Positions 17,155 through 26,265 of a DNA stretch of 64,000 nucleotides are shown one piece after another. A program made the translations under genes and the position numbers. Below the pieces are notes generated by a model. That model was not told where the DNA came from. It did not search any database and was given only the letters and a program-made list of their open reading frames with translations. Within the stretch, counting starts at the first letter, position 1. The number at the start of each line of letters is the position of its first letter. The stretch is from Natrinema mahii (lineage in GTDB: Archaea > Halobacteriota > Halobacteria > Halobacteriales > Natrialbaceae): contig JHUT02000004.1 of the NCBI GenBank assembly GCA_000690595.2, positions 141,378 to 205,377 of the forward strand. The letters are read 5' to 3'.

Positions 17155-18315
17155 TCAGTCGTCGGTCGGTGTCTCTCGCGTCGTCGACTCGAGGCTCCCC
17201 GTATCGCGCCCGCCCCAGTCGAACCGGCGCTGGAAGTACAGCGCGACGTTGACCAGCGCGAGCAGAACGGGGACCTCGATGAGCGGGCCGACGACGGTGG
17301 CGAAGGCGACGCCGGAACCGACGCCGAAGACGGCGACGGCGACGGCGATGGCGAGTTCGAAGTTGTTCGAGGCCGCGGTGAAGCCGATCGCGGTCGTCGT
17401 CGAGTAGTCCGCGCCGATCCCCCGGCCCATCCCGAAGCTGACGAGGAACATGACGACGAAGTAGATCGTCAGCGGGATGGCGATCAGCAACACGTCGGCA
17501 GGCGCGGCGACGATGTTCTCGCCCTGCGTGGCGAACATCACGACGATGGTAAAGAGCAGGGCGACCAGCGTGAGCGGGTCGATCTTCGGGACGAACTCGT
17601 CGTCGTACCACTCCTCGCCTTTGGTTCGGGTCCCGACGTATCGGGTGAGGATGCCCCCGGCGAAGGGGATCCCGAGGAAAACGGCGATCGCCCAGAACAC
17701 CTGTTCGGGCGAGACGTTGAACGTCGTGATCTCGGCCGCGAGCGCCTCCATGCCGAGCAGCGGCGGGAGGACGAGCGCGAAGAACCAGACGTACACCCCG
17801 TAGGTGACGATCTGGAAGAGGCTGTTAAAGGCCACGAGGCCGGTCACGTACTCGGTCGAGCCCTCGGCGAGTTCGTTCCAGACCAACACCATGGCGATAC
17901 ACCGGGCCATCCCGATGAAGACGAGCCCGAGGAAGTACTCCGGGCGGGCGGGCAGGCCGGGCACGAGCCCGCTGAAGAAAAAGACCGCCAGTCCGAACAT
18001 CAGCGTCGGCCCGATGAGCCAGTTCTGGACGAGGCTCAGACCCAGCACCCGCCAGTTGCTGAAGACCGTCGGGAGCCGCGAGTAGTCGGCCTTCGCCAAG
18101 GGCGGGTACATCATCGCGACGAGTCCGATCTCCACGAGATGCAGGTCTCGAATCGGCTCGGTCACCGACGGCGCGACCTGCCCCAGGCCGACGCCGACGA
18201 TCATTGCGGCGAAGATCCACACGGTGAGGTACTTGTCGAGGAAATCCATCGACCGCGGATCCCCACAGCTCTCACAACCGCAGTTCGGTCCGTGGTCGTG
18301 TGACGCGCTACTCAT
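17155..18315 (-). CDS. Arsenite efflux transporter, ACR3 family
   Basis: A 386-residue carrier with ten hydrophobic helices that exports As(III). Family-typical segments include VSPEQVFWAIAVFLGIPFAG and the downstream GFTAASNNFELAIAVA. The N-terminal 24 residues carry a His/Cys-rich stretch (HDHGPNCGCESCG with Cys12, 14 and 17), which could bind metalloid before transport; this is an inference. The start overlaps the arsR stop by eight bases, so translation is probably coupled. The first helix begins at LTVWIFAAMIVGVGLG. Confidence 0.93.
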   Translation of the reverse strand: MSSASHDHGPNCGCESCGDPRSMDFLDKYLTVWIFAAMIVGVGLGQVAPSVTEPIRDLHLVEIGLVAMMYPPLAKADYSRLPTVFSNWRVLGLSLVQNWLIGPTLMFGLAVFFFSGLVPGLPARPEYFLGLVFIGMARCIAMVLVWNELAEGSTEYVTGLVAFNSLFQIVTYGVYVWFFALVLPPLLGMEALAAEITTFNVSPEQVFWAIAVFLGIPFAGGILTRYVGTRTKGEEWYDDEFVPKIDPLTLVALLFTIVVMFATQGENIVAAPADVLLIAIPLTIYFVVMFLVSFGMGRGIGADYSTTTAIGFTAASNNFELAIAVAVAVFGVGSGVAFATVVGPLIEVPVLLALVNVALYFQRRFDWGGRDTGSLESTTRETPTDD

Positions 18316-18703
18316 CGACGCTCCCCTCGATGACGGTCACGAGCGCTACGGCGCGGTTGGTCGCCCGGTACTTCTTCCAGCGACCGTCCTTGCGGCCCTC
18401 GACGAGGCCGGCCTCGACCAGCCCCGAGAGCGCGTGGCTGAGCCCGCTCTCGGTAACGTCGACGACCGCGTGGAGTTCACAGACACAGAGTTCCGCTTCT
18501 GCGGCGACGAGAACGCGAACGAGCGTATAGCGCGTCTCGTTTGCCAGCGCCGAAAGAACGTCGAGTTCGGTGTCGACCTGTTCCGGCCCGATCGCTGCCT
18601 CGAGCGTGCCGAGTTCGTCGAGCCGTTCTTCGACAGCTTCGCTGCGACACTCCCCGAGTTCGTCCTCGAGATATCGTTGGAGTCGCTCCGTCGCTCGTGC
18701 CAT
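18308..18703 (-). CDS. arsR: ArsR-family metalloregulatory repressor
   Basis: A 131-residue winged-helix repressor. The DNA-binding helix ends VTESGLSHALSGLVEAGLV, and the As(III)-sensing site ELCVCEL (Cys73, Cys75) is the classical ArsR position at the start of the recognition region. An extra N-terminal 40 residues carry Cys19. It heads the ars operon and should control it by binding the inverted repeat 11 bases upstream of its start codon. Confidence 0.9.
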   Translation of the reverse strand: MARATERLQRYLEDELGECRSEAVEERLDELGTLEAAIGPEQVDTELDVLSALANETRYTLVRVLVAAEAELCVCELHAVVDVTESGLSHALSGLVEAGLVEGRKDGRWKKYRATNRAVALVTVIEGSVDE

Positions 18704-18713
18704 CGCTAGTCGG

Positions 18714-18729
18714 TTGAGCAGTAGCTCAA
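18714..18729. promoter_or_regulatory. ArsR operator-like inverted repeat
   Basis: TTGAGC, four bases, then GCTCAA: a perfect 6-bp dyad. It is followed by an A/T-rich TATA-like stretch (about 18725-18755), immediately upstream of arsR. Placement over the promoter fits autoregulation of the ars operon. Confidence 0.6.
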
Positions 18730-18843
18730 TTAATGCTTCCGGTAGAAATCTATACTAGTGGCAAGAGTCCTATATAGCGGACACAGGACCGAGGTGTTGG
18801 AATCAGCCGAATGCTTTTGGTTGAGCGTTTTCTAAACTGGCGT

Positions 18844-19263
18844 ATGGAGAATCAGCAGAGAGGCGAGTCTCGTCTCGACCGGGTCAGTGAAAGCAGTCGG
18901 AAGCAACGGGAGGGAGCAGAATTCGTCGGTGCGTTCGGGAAGAAAACCAGGAGTTCCGATCTCGTCTTTCTCGAGGGGGTGCTCCCAGAACGGGACGGAA
19001 AGGTCGCTCGGAGGGAACCGCCGTCACGGCAGCTAGAAATCTGTCTCCAAACGCTCGAAGCGGAACTGGACCGGTATGGCAAAGATCCATCAGACGTGCT
19101 TCAATTAACGGTGTATCTCACAGACATGGATGCGTACGGGGAAATCAATGACACGTACGAGCAGTTCTTCGAGACGACATGCCCCGCACGTACGACGGTG
19201 GGCGTCTGTGAACTCCTCGGAGGGGCGGCAGTGACCGTTGACGGTGTTATCGCTATCGAATGA
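18844..19263 (+). CDS. RidA (YjgF/UK114) family protein, divergent N-terminus
   Basis: A 139-residue protein whose C-terminal two-thirds is RidA-like: DVLQLTVYLTDMDAYGEIND, then CPARTTVGV with the arginine that binds the substrate carboxylate, and VTVDGVIAIE at the end. RidA deaminates reactive enamine/imine intermediates. The N-terminal 45 residues are unusually basic and lack the usual GPYSQA signature, so specificity may differ. Base composition is less GC-rich than in neighbours. The ATG at 18844 (MENQQRGES) is preferred over an upstream ATG at 18811. It is divergent from the ars operon. Confidence 0.75.
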   Translation: MENQQRGESRLDRVSESSRKQREGAEFVGAFGKKTRSSDLVFLEGVLPERDGKVARREPPSRQLEICLQTLEAELDRYGKDPSDVLQLTVYLTDMDAYGEINDTYEQFFETTCPARTTVGVCELLGGAAVTVDGVIAIE

Positions 19264-19558
19264 TAGCGACGGTCGCGTATGCACGTACCGAATCACCTCG
19301 TTGCGTTCGACGTCTGACACAGTGGAACTACTACCGGAGTCGCCGACCCAGTGGGAGGTCGTTGCTGGAAGGGCGAAATTCGTCCGAAGATGGGGACTCT
19401 CGTGCGGCAACTTGCCTGTGCCAGACTGGGAACGGCTGCCGGCGGTTCCGGTCGTTGCCGGATACACGGCAGATTAAAGAGTCGAGACTACCCGCGGTTC
19501 GGGCGGCATGTTGGTTCGAAAAAACGTTGTTGTGGCCACGATGTGGCCCGCTCAAATT

Positions 19559-19948
19559 TTAAATGACGCGGTTCTGCAGGTAGTCGAGGTGCTTGGCGTT
19601 GTAGACGATCTTGACCTCGTCGGTCTCGGGCGAGCCGATGCAGGTCAGGCGGACGTTCTTCTCTTCGACTTCCTCGTCGGAGAGGATCTGCTGCATGTCC
19701 ATGTCGATCTCGCCCTCCTTGACGATCGCCGCACAGTTCGCACAGGCACCTGCGCGACACGAGAACGGCCAGTCGTAGCCCTGGGCCTCGGCCGCCTCGA
19801 GGATGTATTCGCCCTCGGCGACATCGAGCGACCCGTAGTCCTCGTCGTCGAGGCCGGCGTCTGCGGCCTCGTCGAAGAGGTCCTCGTCGTCCATGTCCCA
19901 GCCGTGGTCGTCCAGTACTTCGTAGTTGAGGTATTCTACCGTGGGCAT
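19559..19948 (-). CDS. 2Fe-2S ferredoxin, halophilic type
   Basis: A 129-residue plant-type ferredoxin with ligands Cys64, Cys69, Cys72 and Cys103 (CX4CX2CX30C). The acidic N-terminal insertion (residues 12-40) is characteristic of halobacterial ferredoxins. It carries electrons for 2-oxoacid:ferredoxin oxidoreductases and other enzymes. The start [14 protein letters not shown] at 19948 is chosen over an in-frame ATG 24 bases upstream because it matches the family start. It is a stand-alone gene with 250-300 base non-coding flanks. Confidence 0.95.
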   Translation of the reverse strand: MPTVEYLNYEVLDDHGWDMDDEDLFDEAADAGLDDEDYGSLDVAEGEYILEAAEAQGYDWPFSCRAGACANCAAIVKEGEIDMDMQQILSDEEVEEKNVRLTCIGSPETDEVKIVYNAKHLDYLQNRVI

Positions 19949-20202
19949 CAGTCTTCGGTTCGGGTCCCGCACTGGTATAGCTTGCTGTTCAGTCCTAAAT
20001 TGTCTATGAGTCAGAATCGACCAATTCGAAGAGAATAATCACCGTGTTCGTTATAGGATCGGCGAACAGGCCCGAGAAGAAAAAGAAGTGTTGGACGGAA
20101 CCCGTCAAATAGTGGTTGTATTTGCCGAATCCAAAATCCGTCGTCGGACGGACGTGAGTCGTCGCTGGTCGCCGTCAGCGCCGATCCCGAACCGCGGTCC
20201 GG

Positions 20203-21387
20203 TCAGAACCCGAAGATCGGGACGAACCGGAAGGTGAGATAGGCCCCGATCGTCGAGATGGCCGGGACGACGTTCTGCATCAGGATAACGCGGGCAGTCG
20301 TCGAGGGGTCGAACAGGTCCGAGGCCTTCGGGATGTCCTCGACGTCTTCTTCGCCGATCTCCGGGGAGCGTTCGCCCTCCTCCTCGGCTGTCAGCGCGCC
20401 GACGGAGACGCGGGTTTCCTCGCCGCGGGCGGCGTCGGACAGCGTCGTCGTCCGGGTGGCTCGTCCCCAGCCCAGTCCGACGATGCTCATCGTCGCGATG
20501 ACGACGAAGCTCGCGGGGATGCCGATCGACGAGAGTCCGATGACGATTCCCGAGCTGATGACCGCGACGACGATCGCCGCCGTCAGCGGCAGGTTCGTGA
20601 TGTCGTTGCCAAGCGTGTCGAGCGTTCGGCGGGCGATCGTGAAACAGCCGACCGCGACCGCCGCGCAGCCGATCAAGATGAGCGGCACCATGTCGACGTC
20701 GCCGGTGCCGTAGATCGGCGCGATCGCGTTGGCGATGTTGCTCGTCCCCGAGGCAAAGCCCATGAGACACCCGATCGCGACGACGGTCAGCGCCCCGGTG
20801 ATCTCCCGGCGGTCGGCGCCGACGCCGAACTGGAGTCGTGGGACGAGCCCGGACCGGTCGATCGAGACCATCGGTCGACCCTCCTGATTCCCCTCGATGG
20901 CGACCCAGGCGTTGATCTGCGGATAGAAGTAGCGCCCGACCACGCCGGCCACCCAGAACCCGAGGATCGGCGCGACGATCCACCAGACGGCGATTTCGCC
21001 GAGTTCGTCCCAGTTGAGTTCGCCGGTCGCCATCCCCAGCGCGGCGATCGCACCGACCGCGGTCATCGACGTCGAGGCCGGGACGCCGGCGTAGTTGCCG
21101 ACGAACAGCGCGCCGCCGATAAAAAAGAGGACGGCGACGTTCGAGCGCAGCGTGAAGATCGAGGTATCGGTGACGAGGTCGTTGCCCAGCGTGTCGACGA
21201 CCTGCGGGCCGATGGTGTAGGCGCCGACGAAAAAGAAAATCGACATCAGGCCGGCGGCCATCACCTTCGTGATCACGTTCGCGCCGACGGCCGGCCCGAA
21301 CGCGGGGCCGGTCGTCGAGCCGCCGATGTTGTAGCCGACGAAGATCGCAGTGAGAATCCCGACGATCAGTAACGGTTCCGCGTTCAC
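20203..21387 (-). CDS. Inorganic phosphate transporter, PiT family
   Basis: A 394-residue cation-coupled phosphate permease with about ten membrane helices. The PiT signature repeat occurs twice: GPAFGPAVGANVITKVMA in the N-half and GTSNIANAIAPIYGTGD in the C-half. A cytoplasmic acidic loop lies around 300-350. A second PiT-type permease lies at 32611, only distantly similar and differently arranged. It is divergent from hisA, with a gap of 124 bases. No regulator such as PhoU is adjacent. Confidence 0.93.
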   Translation of the reverse strand: MNAEPLLIVGILTAIFVGYNIGGSTTGPAFGPAVGANVITKVMAAGLMSIFFFVGAYTIGPQVVDTLGNDLVTDTSIFTLRSNVAVLFFIGGALFVGNYAGVPASTSMTAVGAIAALGMATGELNWDELGEIAVWWIVAPILGFWVAGVVGRYFYPQINAWVAIEGNQEGRPMVSIDRSGLVPRLQFGVGADRREITGALTVVAIGCLMGFASGTSNIANAIAPIYGTGDVDMVPLILIGCAAVAVGCFTIARRTLDTLGNDITNLPLTAAIVVAVISSGIVIGLSSIGIPASFVVIATMSIVGLGWGRATRTTTLSDAARGEETRVSVGALTAEEEGERSPEIGEEDVEDIPKASDLFDPSTTARVILMQNVVPAISTIGAYLTFRFVPIFGF

Positions 21388-21511
21388 GATCGGAAGTCAC
21401 GCGATCCGATACTAAAAACACGACTGTTTCTCCCGGCAGATGACACGGGGCCTGACGGACGGTCCGGGAGAAACCGTCGCCTTTACTCGCGCCGGCCCCG
21501 CGCACTCGAGT

Positions 21512-22264
21512 ATGACCGACGACGCAGGCGGCGATTTCGGCGAGTTCGAGGTGATCCCGGCGGTCGACATTCAGGACGGCGAGGTCGTCCAGCTCGTACA
21601 GGGCGAACGCGGCACCGAAAAGACCTACGGCGAGCCGGTCGAGGCCGCCCGGCGGTGGCTCGACGCCGGCGCGGAATCGCTGCATCTGGTCGACCTCGAC
21701 GGGGCATTCGAGGGCGAACGGGCGAACGCCGACGCCATCGACGCGGTGATCGACGCCGTCGACGTCCCCACACAGCTGGGCGGGGGCATCCGCACCGTCG
21801 ACGACGCGGTCGACCTGCTCGAGCGGGGCGTCGACCGGGTCATCCTCGGGACGGCGGCGGTCGAGTCGCCGGAGATCGTCGGCGAGATCAGCGACCGCCA
21901 GCCGGACAGCGTCGTGGTCAGCCTCGACGCGAAGGACGGCGAGGTCGTCGTCGAGGGCTGGACCGAGGGCGCGGGGATCAGTCCCGTGGACGCGGCCAAA
22001 CGGTACGAGGACCTCGGAGCCGCCGCAATCCTCTTTACCAACGTCGACGTCGAGGGGCGACTCGAGGGCGTCGCGACCGAACCGGTCCGCGAACTGGTCG
22101 AGGCGACGGAGATTCCGGTGATCGCCAGCGGCGGCGTCGCGACCCTCGCGGACGTCCGTGACCTCGAAGCCGCCGGCGCGGCGGCCGTGGTCGTCGGGAG
22201 CGCGCTCTACGAGGGGAACTTCACGCTCGAGGAGGCACAGACTGCGGTCGACGGTGACGAGTAG
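21512..22264 (+). CDS. hisA: Phosphoribosylformimino-5-aminoimidazole carboxamide ribotide isomerase
   Basis: TIM-barrel isomerase of histidine synthesis (fourth step, ProFAR to PRFAR), 250 residues. The catalytic aspartates are in VIPAVDIQDG (near 14) and TNVDVEGRL (near 172); phosphate loops are QLGGGIRT and VIASGGVAT. The start MTDDAGGDFGEFEVIPAVDI at 21512 is chosen because the upstream frame is not conserved-looking. hisB lies 2.6 kb further on, not in an operon, the scattered arrangement usual in haloarchaea. Confidence 0.95.
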   Translation: MTDDAGGDFGEFEVIPAVDIQDGEVVQLVQGERGTEKTYGEPVEAARRWLDAGAESLHLVDLDGAFEGERANADAIDAVIDAVDVPTQLGGGIRTVDDAVDLLERGVDRVILGTAAVESPEIVGEISDRQPDSVVVSLDAKDGEVVVEGWTEGAGISPVDAAKRYEDLGAAAILFTNVDVEGRLEGVATEPVRELVEATEIPVIASGGVATLADVRDLEAAGAAAVVVGSALYEGNFTLEEAQTAVDGDE

Positions 22265-22316
22265 TCGGCTCGAGCGACGGCGGGAGCGAACGCGACGGAC
22301 GACGAACCGTCTCCCG

Positions 22317-22487
22317 GTGGCTGACGCGGACTCTCACTGGTCCGACCACATCCGGACAGCCGCGGTGTTTGCCCCGCTGCCGGCGGTGATCGTCGTCGGC
22401 CCGCTCGTCGCCGTCCTCGGCCTCGCGGTCGTGCTATGTCTTCTTCCCGACGGCGACTCGAGCGGTGACTCGACGAGGACGGCGTGA
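22317..22487 (+). CDS. Small one-span membrane protein
   Basis: A 56-residue frame starting at GTG 22317 (VADADSHWSDHIRTAAVFAP). It has a single long hydrophobic stretch PLPAVIVVGPLVAVLGLAVV and an acidic, serine-rich tail. It lies 52 bases after hisA in the same direction and looks coding by codon use, but it is short and no homologue is recognised. The start could lie a few codons either side. Confidence 0.45.
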   Translation: MADADSHWSDHIRTAAVFAPLPAVIVVGPLVAVLGLAVVLCLLPDGDSSGDSTRTA

Positions 22488-22638
22488 CCGGTCGAACACG
22501 GATCGTCGTCGTCGTGGCCGGGAGCGCGGCTCGAGCGCTGCGAGAGCCGTGTGACTCGGGGAAGGGCAGGCAGTTCACGGACATTCACCGCGAGTGAGCG
22601 CCGTAGGCGCGAACGAGCGGGCCGACGACCGATGTGGA

Positions 22639-22730
22639 GGCTCGCGGAGCGAGCCGAAACGGAGGGAGGAGTGCTTTTATCCTAAATTTTGCCGAGGGCC
22701 GCCAAAGGCGGCCCGTAGAGCAAAATTTAG
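22639..22730. terminator. Dispersed 3'-end hairpin element, copy at trkH
   Basis: Two nested structures lie three bases after the trkH stop. The inner one is CTAAATTTTGC ... GGCCGCC/GGCGGCC ... GCAAAATTTAG (22682-22730). Further out are CTTTTAT, the shared decamer GGAGGGAGGA (22661-22670) and a small hairpin GGCTCGC/GCGAGCC (22639-22655). The same order of parts recurs at 38649-38745 and 57399-57482. Being T-rich on both strands between converging transcripts, it is probably a bidirectional terminator. Confidence 0.6.
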
Positions 22731-22733
22731 TTC

Positions 22734-24230
22734 CTAGGACCGCCAGAACTCCGGCGTCAACAGCACGAGGACGGGAATGATCTCGATGCGGCCGATCCAC
22801 ATCATGACGATCATCAGAGTGCGTGTCACCGGCGAAAACGCCAGGTAGTTGTCGAACGGGCCGGCGACGCCGAACGCGGGGCCGATGTTGAGAAAGATCG
22901 ATGCGGCCGCGCCGAGGGCGTCGAACTCGTCGACCGGGGAGCCGACGCGAGCGGCGTCGACGACGATCACGACCGTCAGCAGGAAGAAGATGACCAGCGC
23001 GAGGGTGACGTAGGTGAAGACGTCGCCGACCGTCTCCTCGTCGACCACGGAATCGTCGAGCCGAATCGGCCGCACGGCGTCCGGGTGGATGGCGGTAAAC
23101 AAGTTCCGGCGAAAGGCCTTCAGAACGACCAGCCAGCGCAGCGACTTGATCGAACACGTCGTCGAACCGGCCATCCCGCCGGTGAACATACAGAGAAACA
23201 GCATGTGTTTCGCGCCGGGCGACCAGAGATCGAAGTTAGCCGAGGCGTACCCCGTCGTCGTCACCATCGACACCACGTTGAACAGCCCGTGGCGGATCGT
23301 CGGCTCGAGCCCCATCACGAGGTCGGGATCGAGAACGAGCGTCGCGACGACGACCGCCGTCACGGTCGCGAGCAGCCCAGTGTAAAAGCGGAACTCGGCC
23401 GACTCGAGGGGGCGGTAAAAGTCGCCCCGCGTGATCGCGTAGAGCAACACGAAGTTGGTCGCGCCGACGATCATGACGGGGATGAGCGTCCACTGGACCG
23501 CCGGGGAGAACGCGCCGATGCTGTCGGGCTGAGGCGAGAAGCCGGCGGTCGAGACGCTCGTCAGTGCGTGGGCGACGGCGTTGTAGAGGTCCATCTCGGG
23601 CGCGAGCCCGACGAGCGACAGCGCGACCAGCACGAGCGTCGTCAGCGCCGTCAGGCCGATGTAGATGCCCCAGATGAGTCGGGCGGTCTCGTCGAGGTGG
23701 GGCCGGAGCTTGCGGACGCTTCGCGTCTGTGTTTCGGTCTCCATCAGCTGGGCACCGCCGACGAGCAGGTGCGAGAACAGCCCGATCGCGACGATCAGGA
23801 TCCCGAGGCCGCCGAGCCACTGGAGGATCGCCCGCCAGAGCATGATCGCCCGCGAGTGGACCGAAAAGTCCGCGATCACGGTCGCGCCGGTCGTGGTCAC
23901 GCCGCTGGTACTCTCGAAGACGGCGTTGACCGGCCGCGCGAGGACGCCGTCACCGGCGACGAGAAACGGGACCGACCCGATCAGCGCGACGCCCAGCCAC
24001 GTCAGCGCGACCATCAGGAACGCCTCTCGCTGTTGGATCTCTCGCTCGTCGGCCAGCGCCTCGAGGCCGGCTCCGAGAACGACCGTGACGGCGATCGTGA
24101 CGAGAAACGGGAGCGGGTCGTCGCCGTCGACGAGTGCGAGCGCGAGCGGGCCGCCAAGCGGGACGGCGAGCCACTTCAAGACCGTCCCGGTGAGACTACA
24201 GCTCGAGCGCCAGTCGACGCGAATCCGCAT
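22734..24230 (-). CDS. trkH: Potassium uptake protein, TrkH family
   Basis: Ion-conducting membrane subunit of a Trk potassium system, about 498 residues with four M1-P-M2 repeats. Filter-type segments include TSGVTTTGATV, VSTAGFSPQ, VTTTGYASAN and the last repeat NIGPAFGVAG; the usual basic gating region TGGMAGSTTCSIKS is present. I place the start at MRIRVDWRSS (24230), five codons inside the longest frame. The TrkA partner is not in this window. High internal potassium is the haloarchaeal osmotic strategy, so the gene is expected to be housekeeping. Confidence 0.93.
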   Translation of the reverse strand: MRIRVDWRSSCSLTGTVLKWLAVPLGGPLALALVDGDDPLPFLVTIAVTVVLGAGLEALADEREIQQREAFLMVALTWLGVALIGSVPFLVAGDGVLARPVNAVFESTSGVTTTGATVIADFSVHSRAIMLWRAILQWLGGLGILIVAIGLFSHLLVGGAQLMETETQTRSVRKLRPHLDETARLIWGIYIGLTALTTLVLVALSLVGLAPEMDLYNAVAHALTSVSTAGFSPQPDSIGAFSPAVQWTLIPVMIVGATNFVLLYAITRGDFYRPLESAEFRFYTGLLATVTAVVVATLVLDPDLVMGLEPTIRHGLFNVVSMVTTTGYASANFDLWSPGAKHMLFLCMFTGGMAGSTTCSIKSLRWLVVLKAFRRNLFTAIHPDAVRPIRLDDSVVDEETVGDVFTYVTLALVIFFLLTVVIVVDAARVGSPVDEFDALGAAASIFLNIGPAFGVAGPFDNYLAFSPVTRTLMIVMMWIGRIEIIPVLVLLTPEFWRS

Positions 24231-24321
24231 GGAACACGCCGACATGTGGGACGAACCGAAATAACAGTTCGGACACCGGGCGGTGAGGCATCCGTTCCGT
24301 GATCGCTCGCGCGATCCGGAC

Positions 24322-24579
24322 TCACCGGTTGTAGCTGTGGCCGAGATAGAGCGCGAGGACGTTGATCGCGAGCAGGGCCAGGAAGGTCAGCGTCACGTGG
24401 GGATCGCCCAGCCCCTGCATGAGAAGCGGCAGATGGACGAACGGCAACGCGATCGCACCCCAGAACGACAGGAACTGTGCGGGGCGCTTGACCGACCGGC
24501 GGAGCCGGCCGCGGTCGCGTTCCGTCTCCGGGTTCGACGGACCGATCGATTCGTTCGACAGTGGGGAGGGGTTTGGCAT
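24322..24579 (-). CDS. Small membrane protein
   Basis: An 85-residue protein MPNPSPLSNESIGPSNPE with a basic stretch (RDRGRLRRSVKR) followed by two hydrophobic segments (about 36-55 and 60-80) and the tail YLGHSYNR. The frame extends 16 codons upstream, but that part includes a proline-rich stretch without obvious function. It lies upstream of trkH in the same direction with a gap of about 90 bases. It has no recognised family. Confidence 0.6.
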   Translation of the reverse strand: MPNPSPLSNESIGPSNPETERDRGRLRRSVKRPAQFLSFWGAIALPFVHLPLLMQGLGDPHVTLTFLALLAINVLALYLGHSYNR

Positions 24580-24854
24580 CGGATCGGGGCACCTCGTCTC
24601 GAATACGACATTCACTGGGGGCATCATATAACGGGTCGACGGTTGGCGTCGTTTCGGTCCGTTTTACCACACGCGTGGCGGGTAAATGATGTTTTTACGC
24701 CGACTGAGATTCGCTTAGACGTTTTATAATAGTCACTCATACAGTTTCAGGCCTCAGAGCGGTTACACCGGATTCGGTGACCGATTCGAGGAGTGTTGGG
24801 AGGTGGGCACTGGCGAGCGGAACCGCCTTGTATCGGGGGCGGCATGCGTTCGAC

Positions 24855-25442
24855 ATGAGCGAGCGAACGGCAACGGTCACGCGCGAGACGGCCGAGACGT
24901 CGATCGAGTGTACCCTCGAGATCGACGGGAGCGGGACGGCCGCGGTCGACACCGGCATCGGCTTTTTCGATCACATGCTGACGTCGTTCGCGAAACACGG
25001 CCTGTTCGACCTCGCGGTCGACTGCGACGGCGACCTCGAGATCGACGACCACCACACCGTCGAGGACGTCGCGATCGTCCTCGGCGAAGCGTTCGACGCG
25101 GCGCTTGGCGACCGGTCGGGAATCGTCCGATACGCCGACCGACGCGTCCCGCTGGACGAGGCGGTCGCGGGGGCCGTCGTCGACGTCAGCGGCCGGCCGC
25201 GCTTTTACTTCGAGGGTGACTTCTCCCAGGCGTCGGTCGGCGGGTTCACCAGCGACATGGCCCGTCACTTCGGGGAGTCGCTGGCGATGAACGCCGGCCT
25301 GACGCTCCACCTCGAGGTCGACGGGGAGAACGCCCACCACGAGGTCGAGGCGCTGTTCAAGGCGCTTGCACGGACGCTCGACGACGCGACCCGGATCGAC
25401 GAGCGCCGAGAGGGAACGCCCAGCACGAAGGGGACGCTCTAG
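24855..25442 (+). CDS. hisB: Imidazoleglycerol-phosphate dehydratase
   Basis: Manganese enzyme of histidine synthesis (sixth step), 195 residues. Both halves of the duplicated fold have their metal motifs: [13 protein letters not shown] with DDHHTVED in the first, and [10 protein letters not shown] with [13 protein letters not shown] in the second. The start [18 protein letters not shown] at 24855 fits the family start. Its stop codon abuts the stop of the convergent gene at 25443 with no spacer. Confidence 0.96.
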   Translation: MSERTATVTRETAETSIECTLEIDGSGTAAVDTGIGFFDHMLTSFAKHGLFDLAVDCDGDLEIDDHHTVEDVAIVLGEAFDAALGDRSGIVRYADRRVPLDEAVAGAVVDVSGRPRFYFEGDFSQASVGGFTSDMARHFGESLAMNAGLTLHLEVDGENAHHEVEALFKALARTLDDATRIDERREGTPSTKGTL

Positions 25443-26144
25443 TCACGGTCGCCGAAGCGTCTCCCCCTTCTCGACGAACTCCCCGTCTTCGATCGCGTAA
25501 TCGACGATCGCCTCGACCTCGCGGCCCTCGAGGTCGTAGGCCCCGGCGGCCAGGTCCTCGACGGCGCGTCGGTCCATGGGAAACTCACGGTTGCGCAGGA
25601 GCCGAACGACCTTGGCGTAGGCCGCCGGCCGCGACCCGGTCGCGGCCCCGTCCTCACCGTCGTCTCCGTCGGAATCGCTCTCGGTGACAGCATCGGGGGC
25701 GGTGGAGTCATCGTCGCCGGCGGCCGTCCCGTCAGCCGAGCCGGCGTCGGAACCGTGCTCGTCGCGCTCGAACGTGATCCCGTCCTCGAGCGACGCGCCG
25801 CCATCGTCGGCGTCGGCCCTCGCGGTGGCAGAGTCGCTTTTGGGGCCGCTATCGGGGTCTGGATCGGGTTCCGCCGCGTCGGCGGTCGTCGGAGCGGTCG
25901 CGGCCGAGCTCCCCCCGTCGGACCGCTCGTCGCCGGTCGCGTCGGGGACCGCCCGATCGGCAGCCGCGCCGTCGCGGGCCCGAGCGAGCAGCGGCTCGAG
26001 CAGCCCCTCGAGCCGCCCCCGACAGTCGGGACAGAGGGCGACCCGTCGCTGCTCGGCCTCGGTCGGCTCGAGTTCGGGCGGGACGATCTCGAAGGTACCG
26101 GCGGCGTCGCCGTCGCAGAAGTCACAGGTCCGGAGTTCGCGCAT
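25443..26144 (-). CDS. Zinc-ribbon protein with variable acidic linker
   Basis: A 233-residue protein with an N-terminal treble-clef-like zinc site (RTCDFCDGDAAG, then LCPDCRGRL; two CXXC pairs), a 90-residue Asp/Ser/Thr/Gly-rich linker, and a conserved-looking C-terminal helical domain (AAYAKVVRLLRNREFPMDRR and VEAIVDYAIEDGEFVEKGE). This pattern recurs in uncharacterised haloarchaeal proteins. The linker is likely disordered. It is soluble. Its function is unknown; nucleic-acid binding is only a guess from the zinc ribbon. Confidence 0.7.
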   Translation of the reverse strand: MRELRTCDFCDGDAAGTFEIVPPELEPTEAEQRRVALCPDCRGRLEGLLEPLLARARDGAAADRAVPDATGDERSDGGSSAATAPTTADAAEPDPDPDSGPKSDSATARADADDGGASLEDGITFERDEHGSDAGSADGTAAGDDDSTAPDAVTESDSDGDDGEDGAATGSRPAAYAKVVRLLRNREFPMDRRAVEDLAAGAYDLEGREVEAIVDYAIEDGEFVEKGETLRRP

Positions 26145-26265
26145 ACGAAAGGGTATCGGGCCGGGGCCTACAAAAGCCTCCGTCAGACGAGCGACGAAGG
26201 CCGGCGTCGTCGAACGAGTTCAATCACCGGACATTATACCGCCCCGACCGTAGGGGCGACAACGA

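Noticed and set aside
19264..19558. Short frames on both strands between RidA and ferredoxin genes
   Set aside because: About 295 bases with no conserved-looking product; in-frame translations are Arg/Cys-rich and differ in composition from real genes.
19949..20202. Spacer between ferredoxin and phosphate permease genes
   Set aside because: A/T-rich patches look like promoter and terminator sequence; no gene or RNA signature seen.
20105..21685. 526-codon arginine-rich frame over the phosphate permease
   Set aside because: Shadow frame, with Arg/Pro/His composition typical of out-of-frame GC-rich DNA.
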